Made by a program: the position numbers and the translations under genes. Positions 57,497 to 64,000 of a stretch of 64,000 nt of DNA are shown here, in pieces. The stretch lies in assembly GCA_948146395.1 (NCBI GenBank), contig OX411544.1:56075360-56139359 (forward strand), given 5' to 3'. This DNA comes from Fragum whitleyi. Lineage: Eukaryota > Mollusca > Bivalvia > Cardiida > Cardiidae. The notes under the pieces were generated by a model. It did not search any database and was not told the origin of the DNA. It saw only the letters and a program-made list of their open reading frames with translations. Positions within the stretch are counted from its first letter, which is position 1. Each line of letters opens with the position of its first letter.

Positions 57497-57868
57497 AACA
57501 AACGAGCAAAAAAGGTGTTAAAGAGAAATATTAGGTTTTGTGTACAGAAGTAGTTTCATTTATATCAAATTCAACTTAATTACATGGCCGAAACATTTTT
57601 CAAGAAAGAAGTTATTGTCTAGAAACATGTTAATGTAGAAAACTTCGTTATAGTATGAAAAATAAGAATTTGTAAGTTTACGTATCTGTCTGACAATGTA
57701 TCTTATACTGTAGTGTATATCTTTAACCAAGAAACCCAATAATCTGAACAGAATATTTGACACAGACCCTTGTTTTCGGCGTGAATGAGTTCAAGAAAAC
57801 GACCACAATACTCAAGACCAATCTTCTTTACTAAATTATGAGATATTGGATTTTTGATGGAACACCAG

Positions 57869-57997
57869 CCCTGCGTTCAGGATGATAAAACGATGCAGAC
57901 TGTTTTCAATTTATACTCTGTTTGGCACACAATTGCACGTGCAAAGCAAGGAATAATTTGCAAACAGTTTGTACCGTTTTGCGAATCTGAAAGCAGG
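57869..57997. mobile_element. CCCTGCGTTCAG palindrome family, after cluster copy 3
   Basis: CCCTGCGTTCAGGATGATAA at the left, TGCGAATCTGAAAGCAGG at the right, inner GCAAACAGTTTGTACCG. Diverged but full length. Confidence 0.8.
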
Positions 57998-58569
57998 TTA
58001 CGTGTTTTGACATTTCTAGCTAGATTTCTCTCTGGAGAGATCATTTTAACTGAAACCATCGCACCTTCATGATTACATTTCCTCAGTAGGATTACGTGGC
58101 GAAATGTATAACTGGTCGAATAGCATTCCGCTTTTTAATGATATATGAATAAACTGTATTCATTTAGATTTAAAATTTGAGAAAATTCTCAGTTGAACCA
58201 GATTGATACAAAAAAGTAAAAGCAGATCTTTATTTATACCAAAACAACAGTTTTGTGCTTTCGAACAGTTGGTCCGAAGTCTAAAACCAACCAATAAAGC
58301 GCATTAAAAACAAAAGAAACCAACATGTAAACGTTCAATTCAGGTGCAGTGGTGGTATGGCTTTTAGATATATAGAAAATAAGGGAAGCGGCCCACCAAT
58401 AATTAATGTTATAGAAATTAATATCGAATTCAGTATTCTTGCAATCCAATTTATTCAAAACTGAACATAGCTCAAAACTTACGTCACGGGCCGGGATAGT
58501 GAAAGTGTCCTGAAGTCCAGCGTGCTAATAAATGAACCATATATTTATATTTTCCTCAAGCAGTACGGT

Positions 58570-58689
58570 GTTCAGGGTTCAAAAACGTTTGCGTTACGTT
58601 TCGAAATGATACCCCGCCTTGCACGTAAGTACTCGTGCAAGGCGGGGTATCATTAAACGTTTCGCGAGCGTTTTCATCCTGATCGCAGG
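58570..58689. mobile_element. CCCTGCGTTCAG palindrome family, variant subfamily
   Basis: TGTTCAGGGTTCAAAAACG and GTTTTCATCCTGATCGCAGG flank arms ATGATACCCCGCCTTGCACG / CGTGCAAGGCGGGGTATCAT, a perfect 20-bp stem. Only six or seven loop bases separate the arms. Confidence 0.8.
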
Positions 58690-58709
58690 AAAACTTGTCG
58701 TTGTTTTAT

Positions 58710-58937
58710 ATATGAGACCCGTCACGCGAAAACGGACCATCTGGGAACATCGTAAAATTAATATTTGAAAAATAGACTGGTTGTAGATAAGCTAACCAGA
58801 GGTCGCATTTCAAAAATTCTCTCACATGAAAGTAGATCATTCTAGATTCAGAAAATAAATACGTTGTGAAAAGTTTCGACTCCAGTCAGTCTGACTAGGA
58901 TCGACACTTAGCGCACACCCAGATGGTCCCTTTTCAG
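58710..58937. mobile_element. MITE with GTGACCCGTCACG ends, right end replaced
   Basis: Starts ATATGAGACCCGTCACGCG and matches 14885-15130 through CCCAGATGGTCCCTTTTC, where it stops and the Tc1 transposase fragment begins. A further partial relative lies around 35325-35680. Confidence 0.75.
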
Positions 58938-58939
58938 AC

Positions 58940-59336
58940 TGATCTTGTTATTATAGAAAGAGGTACTCTGACAGCTCGAATGTACATTGATGAAATCCTC
59001 AATACCCACGTAAGATTTTACGCTGGTGCTATTGGGGATGGATTCATTTTAATGGATGATAATGCCCGTCCACACACGGCCCGTTTAGTCCAAGAGTATC
59101 GACAAGAAGAGGACATTCCACGTCTGGACTGGCCGGCTGGCTCACCGGCCTTAAATCCGATAGAGCATATAAGGAATGAGCTACAGGTCCGAGTTTCGGC
59201 TCGCCAGGTCCAGCCAAGGATCCTTAGAGAAGAATGGTCTGTTATTTCCCAAAGAGTAACACAGAACTTAACAATGAGTATGCAGAGGCGCTGTCAGGCT
59301 CTTATTGACAGTGCCGGCTCTCATACTCGTTATTGA
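58940..59336 (+). pseudogene. Tc1-like transposase C-terminal DDE fragment
   Basis: An uninterrupted frame encodes the C-terminal catalytic part of a Tc1-family transposase: MDDNARPHTARLVQEY with the second Asp, then LDWPAGSPALNPIEHI with the usual Pro-rich segment and the Glu of the DDE/D triad, and a terminus ending in SHTRY then TGA. About 130 residues remain of a usual 340; the N-terminal DNA-binding domain and first catalytic Asp are missing. It starts abruptly where a different element (58710-58937) ends. It is much better preserved than the transposase at 36890-38154 and belongs to a different Tc1 lineage. Confidence 0.88.
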
Positions 59337-59339
59337 ACG

Positions 59340-61005
59340 AAATGCAATTGAAAGAATAACTTTTTTGGTCAAATTCGATTTTTTTCAATTTTCAAGAAAA
59401 CAGACCAATTTCTAGGGTCAACCTGTTTGGTCTACATTTAAAGTCCTCTTATCATAATAAAGCTTTATTTTCTTCTTAAAATTTGATAAACTTATAACAA
59501 TCGACCATTTTCCAACATTCTTATAATCAAATTTCATCTTTTCCTGAAATTATAGTTTAACAAAGTTTTGGTACCTAGCAAACTTTGAGTTGTATATGTC
59601 CTTTTTGGCAACTATTGAAGTTTTTATGTCCGTCTGGTTTAAACATATTTTATTCCACAATTTTGGCCTGGTTTAGCATGCAATAGGAAACAACCATGTA
59701 TCCTGGAAATTGCCCAGGAAAAAATAATCGAGTCGAATGCCGAACAACGTGTGCACTACTTATCACTGCCAAAATCACTGCTGTGTCAAAGATACATAGC
59801 TTTTATATTTGACCTTGACGGCTGAACTTTTTAATAGAGAAGAGAAGAAAATGCGGCTAACTTACACTCTCTCCTTTTTCCTAATATTACCTACCCTTTC
59901 TGCTTCAAATTTAACTCATTTGCCCACCTATTGTATGCAATCTGCATTCCTTCACATTTTGGACCTGTCTAAGCATTTTTGTCTTGTAATGGATTAATCT
60001 ATATGAGAAAAAAATAAAAGCCTTGTCCCATCCTTAAACCCTAAAACAGACGACAAAATTTTAGACTGGTCACTTTGATCAGGTTGCAGACAATAAATCA
60101 ACATGAGTGTAATTTGATTTATATCTAGGGTAGAAATTAAAAAAATAATGGGGTATGAGTATAGGTTGGATCATATTGTGGGAAAGGGAGAAATTGACCC
60201 TTTCAATTTCTTCTGTTCCCACAGAAAAATACAACTTCTTTATAGAATTCAATTCAATGTTAAAGGAAGAGCCGACGAGCTTGTGCCCCTAGAAAAACAG
60301 CATTACTGTTAGACGGAATGATCGAATGGATAAATTGACTGACTAGTAGCAAATCAATCAACTCAGCTATAATTATAAAAACGCGAGTTACGCCTGTCTG
60401 CAAAGCGGTATCAGGCGTAGTAATCTATACCTTGGGAATTAGTTGTTTTTGGCGGACTCAGCGCTATATAGTGAGCATACCGTTCGACATTTTTCCTTTG
60501 CGGTGAGTTCGGAATGTGGCTTACGATCCCTATAGGTAAATGGAACCCTTGCTTTCCCTCGCATAAAAAAACCTTGCTAAAAAGATTAAAAAATTAGAGT
60601 GCATGCCTGCAAATGTCACCTGGTCTCTTTATAAACCGGGCCTTCAGCGCTTATAGCGCTTTGATTTAAAAAGGGGTCGGACCACAAGTTCTACCAATTT
60701 AGTTTCGGTCCTTCCCCTAAAAAGTCCATTTATATAGATAATGATGACTTATACAAATAGGAATTGTTGTTTATGGCAGTAGCAACATGTTTAGATAGGT
60801 AAGGTGTGAGAAGAGTGTAGAATAGTAGAACCGTAATTATAACGGGAAAGTAAAAGCCTTTTAAGGATTCTACAACGTACACATACAGATACACATACAG
60901 ATACAGATAAAAGAATAGGGACATAATGAAAGTTTGCTAGGGTTAGTTGAGATTCTGATGTTTTAAGACCGAATCAGTATTCATTATTTGAAATTGCTTT
61001 GGGTC
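59340..61005. other. Spacer between cluster copies 3 and 4, unassigned part
   Basis: Follows the transposase fragment. One short frame at 59850 (MRLTYTLSFFLILPTLSAS) looks like a signal peptide but ends after 49 residues without conserved context. A hairpin AACCGGGCCTTCAGCGCTTATAGCGC lies near 60636. Confidence 0.45.
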
Positions 61006-61009
61006 ATTA

Positions 61010-61735
61010 AAAGCGTTTTGACTGAATTATAAATAAGTGAATTGCTTCGAATAAATGGCAATTGTCGTTAAAGTTTAGCCTTTCATCTCCGAACATCAAC
61101 ATTTCAATATTTGGTGGTTGGAACTCTCTTGTTGATCGAAGAAGAACTAGTCTTCTTTCGGTAAACAAATTACAATTAAGAAAAGAGTGATCAGCGTTTT
61201 CAACTCCGTCTGCACAGGCACATGAAGGGTCTGCTTTTAAATGATTTGAAAATGGATTATTGTTTAAATTACTACAATTATTCCTTTATTGTGCATGTAT
61301 AATTGACAAATATCTGTTTCCAAATTAGAATAAATCCGGTATTTTTTCCGACTTATCTTTTATCTTAATTGTCGATTTAAAAATGTTAAACGATGAACAT
61401 TCTCTTATTTTCTTCGTTAACCTAGTTTCATAATTAGATTTGGGAAGGAATACATGGTCTTTGAAGAAGGCGTGTTCCCGCATGAATGTTTTCATACTTT
61501 TGACTGTTACGCAGTTCATATTTTGACCTGTTACCTACAAACGGGGGAATCAGATCGACTTTGTATTGCGGACATTATTCGATGAAACCTTATACATAAA
61601 CCCCAATTTTGCATGTTTACGCCGTGTTGATAACGTTTCCTATCCGCATGCCATATAGAGGTTTACTAGAGACAGTGACCTTATTCAACATGTTACAGTT
61701 CGGGTTGCTTCATTTTGGAGAAGATCAATATATAA
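61010..61735 (-). pseudogene. Second LINE remnant, C-terminal region, minus strand
   Basis: Minus-strand translation gives LQNEATRTVT, LYMACG, ETLSTRRKHAKLGFMYK from 61720 downward, then HVFLPKSNYETR, and finally ADPSCACADGVENADHSFLNC (C-x-C, H, C knuckle) followed by FTERRLVLL near 61100. This order matches the region after the reverse transcriptase core in jockey/RTE-like LINEs of molluscs. Frames are broken. The lineage differs from the copy at 55590-56694. A palindromic element (61725-61875) abuts its upstream end. Confidence 0.65.
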
Positions 61736-61875
61736 TACATACTTAGTGTATTATATGAAAAAAAATATCTAACGAGGTTGGGAGAATTGATCATTGTCGA
61801 GGCTATGCCGAGACAATTATTAATTCTCACAACCGAGTTTGATATTTTTTTCATACAATACACTAAGAATGTATT
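61725..61875. mobile_element. Palindromic element GAGGTTGGGAGAATT family
   Basis: ATATAATACATACTTAGTGT at the left pairs with ACACTAAGAATGTATTATAT at the right. The inner arms CGAGGTTGGGAGAATTGATC and AATTCTCACAACCGAG flank a GAGGCTATGCCGAG tip. Confidence 0.8.
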
Positions 61876-62499
61876 ATATTTATCTTATAACCTATATTCG
61901 TCTTGTTTTCGTCGGTGTTTCTATCTGAAATGCAAGTTTCTAAAAATAACCACATTATATCATGTTCTAAAAATAACTATGTGATATCATAAAAAATATC
62001 ATACGGGATGTTATCATACGGATATTTGTATAGTTATAAGATAAAGTGAGTTATCAGAAGCGACGGAACAACCTCCCAAACTACTGAAGAGTACTCTGGG
62101 ATTGGATTTAATGCTGCCCGAGTGAGGGTAAACTGCAGTCTTTGCATTATTTGCAAAACTTTAGTTGCAGACACCAGGGGTCATTCCACTCTTAGCACAA
62201 TGAAAAAGGTTATAGTTAACGTAGTGTATTACGTAATTGATTTGTTGAGTATCAGACGACCATGTGCCGATTGGGTGATAGACACTTGAATAACGGAACA
62301 CTTGTGACTTAAACAGTTAAAGAATGATAAGCCAATCAAGTCCAGCGTGTTAAGAAAAATCACTCCGTGGTAAAAGTGTCTGTGTTACGGAAATGCCATA
62401 GGGCGGACACAGCGCCAGTTACTCGAGGGATTATTGATATAGATACTTAAGACTGTCTATTCCAATGGCTGCACCGTAAAAAAGTACATAGAGAATAAT

Positions 62500-62622
62500 A
62501 TGTTTATGTCTTAAAATATCAATGTTATCTGGTCGAGGTTGGGAGGATTTATCATGACAAGGTTTTGCTGAGGATCAGATAACATTGATATTTTAAGACA
62601 TTTACATATTATTCTATTTATC
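62500..62622. mobile_element. Palindromic element GAGGTTGGGAG family, second copy
   Basis: ATGTCTTAAAATATCAATGT pairs with ACATTGATATTTTAAGACAT, perfect over 20 bp; the tip carries GGTCGAGGTTGGGAGGATTT. Inner tip resembles 61725-61875 while outer arms are different. Confidence 0.78.
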
Positions 62623-63133
62623 ATGCAATCATTTTCCAGCGCTTTAATATAATAAAATCTTAAAAAATCAAAGAAATTACGTGTGAGTGTATGCAAATTG
62701 TTTCTAAAAATAGACTACCTGATATCATGTTATGTTATCAGGCAGGCGATATCAGGTCAATACAGGCTTCATTACATGATAAAAAGGTTTTCCTATCAGT
62801 AGTCAATAACATATTTGCGCCAAACAGTAGGAATGCATCTAGCAACGTCAATTCGCCAGATGACGTTACACCGCTGTTTCCGCCAAAAATGACGTCATTT
62901 TTCAAGCGCCGATATCCAATACAAATTAACAAAATGGCTGCACAATAGGAATGATATAAGGTAGTTGTGAACATTTCAGTGTTTTTTTTTTTTTTGTTTT
63001 GTTTTTTTTTTAAAGCACCATTAGCCGAATTATCAAAATAGTGTATAATATTGCTTTAAAGAACATTTATTCTATGTTTGTTTCAGGTTACAATCGTCGT
63101 TTGAATATCAGGAAATCGGGGTTTAAACATGGG

Positions 63134-63167
63134 ATGTGCATGGGGTCTACACTGACAGAACCTTGCA
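63134..63167 (+). CDS. Cluster copy 4, first exon only (shifted start)
   Basis: The sequence begins ATGGGATG exactly as in copy 3, but that first ATG (63129) now reads MGCAWGLH then stop. An ATG five bases later gives MCMGSTLTEPC plus one base, ending A|GTAAGT, again a phase 1 donor. The inner ATG at 63140 would give MGSTLTEPC, which restores a myristoylation-type glycine at position 2 with Thr at position 6, though without Cys3. So a small indel seems to have moved the start while keeping the splice phase. Exon 2 must lie beyond the right edge; no glycine-rich exon follows before 64000. A TTTGTTTCAG at 63076-63086 could be the acceptor of a non-coding 5' exon. A 200-bp MITE related to the one in the copy 2 intron begins about 60 bp downstream. 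Confidence 0.5.
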
Positions 63168-63226
63168 GTAAGTGGAAATTTTACTTTGTTTTGCTAATTG
63201 TATTCTGCGATATCATTCACTTGAAA

Positions 63227-63432
63227 GCGCGGCTGGTTAAGCCGTGACGAAATTTAGCGAGTTTACTTTCCAATATTTTTGTTTCTTTTAAATTATTTGA
63301 CAACTATCATAAAAGCATGTGAATAACTCTATTCTGAATCACAAAGGATTGGTATGCTGAGCGAAAGTCTCCGAATAATAAAAAAAGTAAACTGGCCTAA
63401 TTACGTCACGGCTAAGCCACGCCCTGCCTGGT
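63227..63432. mobile_element. MITE related to 46128, cluster copy 4 intron
   Basis: CCGTGACGAAATTTAGCGAG and TTTACTTTCCAATA match the left part of 46128-46478; the right end reads CACGCCCTGCCTGG. The inner hairpin is missing and the length is about 205 bp. Confidence 0.7.
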
Positions 63433-64000
63433 CATTTATTACGCAGTATAGAATATTAACAATGATGTTTTCGAATCCTCTATTTTCGATATATCTAATT
63501 TGGATGCAAAGCAAATTAAATGACTCGCTAGTCGATTGCTCGGTGCCAAACAGTTGTAACTGCCTAAATGTGTTTAGGCAGTTACAATAGTTTAGCGCCG
63601 AGGCATCGAAATACTCGATCTCAATTTATTTTTCGTTTTAATTGAGTAAGCCTATAGGTTCTATCTATATATACTGCCTAACTCCCCTTTCGGGTTTGCG
63701 TGCTTTCAGCATATTTTATTGTTGGGTTACCACATCCACGCAACAAGGGTTATAACCAGAAAAAGTGTAACATGTATATGATATGTTATTTAAAATAGGC
63801 GTTGTTCAAGATTGGAGAGACGAAAAATTCCTTGAGTGCCTTTACTATCAATAAATTAAGGACAGAAAAAAGTCAGCTTTACAAAACATGGAAAAATGTA
63901 CCATTCCTTTTTTGTCGATTCCCGAGTAGATTTTTTTCTGAAAGAAAAAAGTTTTGAGCGATCGAACATATCGGTATTATTTATAAATGCTCATGATCGA

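Noticed and set aside
59850..59997. Small secreted protein starting MRLTYTLSFFLILPTL
   Set aside because: Hydrophobic start but only 49 residues, no conserved cysteines or splice signals; T-rich DNA readily gives such frames.

Overview
The window reads as nuclear DNA of a marine mollusc, most likely a bivalve. It is AT-rich, has spliced genes with GT-AG introns, and is crowded with short inverted-repeat transposons (MITEs), tRNA-derived SINEs whose 3' end carries the GCGGCGTTAAAC block typical of mollusc SINEs, LINE and Tc1 remnants, and simple repeats. Nothing prokaryotic or viral is visible. The phylum call is inference from repeat style and gene families; the species cannot be told.

Four gene loci can be rebuilt exon by exon with matching splice phases. 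(1) Minus strand, 2190-4754: the 5' end of a secreted purple acid phosphatase (ACP7-like), running off the left edge. (2) Minus strand, 17088-22510: a type II membrane glycosyltransferase with a DXD sugar-binding domain, complete in three exons. (3) Plus strand, 25977-38619: a complete six-exon, 315-residue METTL24-like membrane-anchored methyltransferase whose introns are full of transposons. (4) Plus strand, 41648 to the right edge: a tandem cluster of at least four paralogues, each built from a tiny first exon encoding an acylation-type N-terminus (MGCxGS or MGST) and, 1.2-4 kb downstream, a second exon encoding a basic/acidic linker and a glycine-rich, cysteine-containing tail. The introns are all phase 1. 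I recognise no described family for this cluster; it is the most novel content here.

The rest is transposon-derived or unassigned. Left of 16 kb is mostly intergenic, with inverted-repeat elements at 1-215, 1135-1495, 8846-8957, 9416-9649, 11580-11885, 13453-13760, 14052-14428 and 14885-15156. Several families recur: a 420-bp MITE with CGTGAAATTG termini (at least eight copies), a 130-bp full palindrome ending in CCCTGCGTTCAG (seven), a GGTCGCTTAA element with a palindromic core (three), and a TTTCCAACAATTT-ended element (four or five). The METTL24-like introns carry SINEs, a minisatellite, MITEs and a 1,265-bp Tc1 element with perfect 24-bp ends but a dead transposase. The cluster's introns and spacers carry a 975-bp element with 300-bp inverted arms, a LINE 3' half, a transposase fragment and more palindromes.

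The four loci give no sign of working in one pathway. Two (glycosyltransferase, METTL24-like) encode predicted secretory-pathway membrane enzymes, one a secreted phosphatase, and the cluster predicted cytosolic-face lipid-anchored small proteins.
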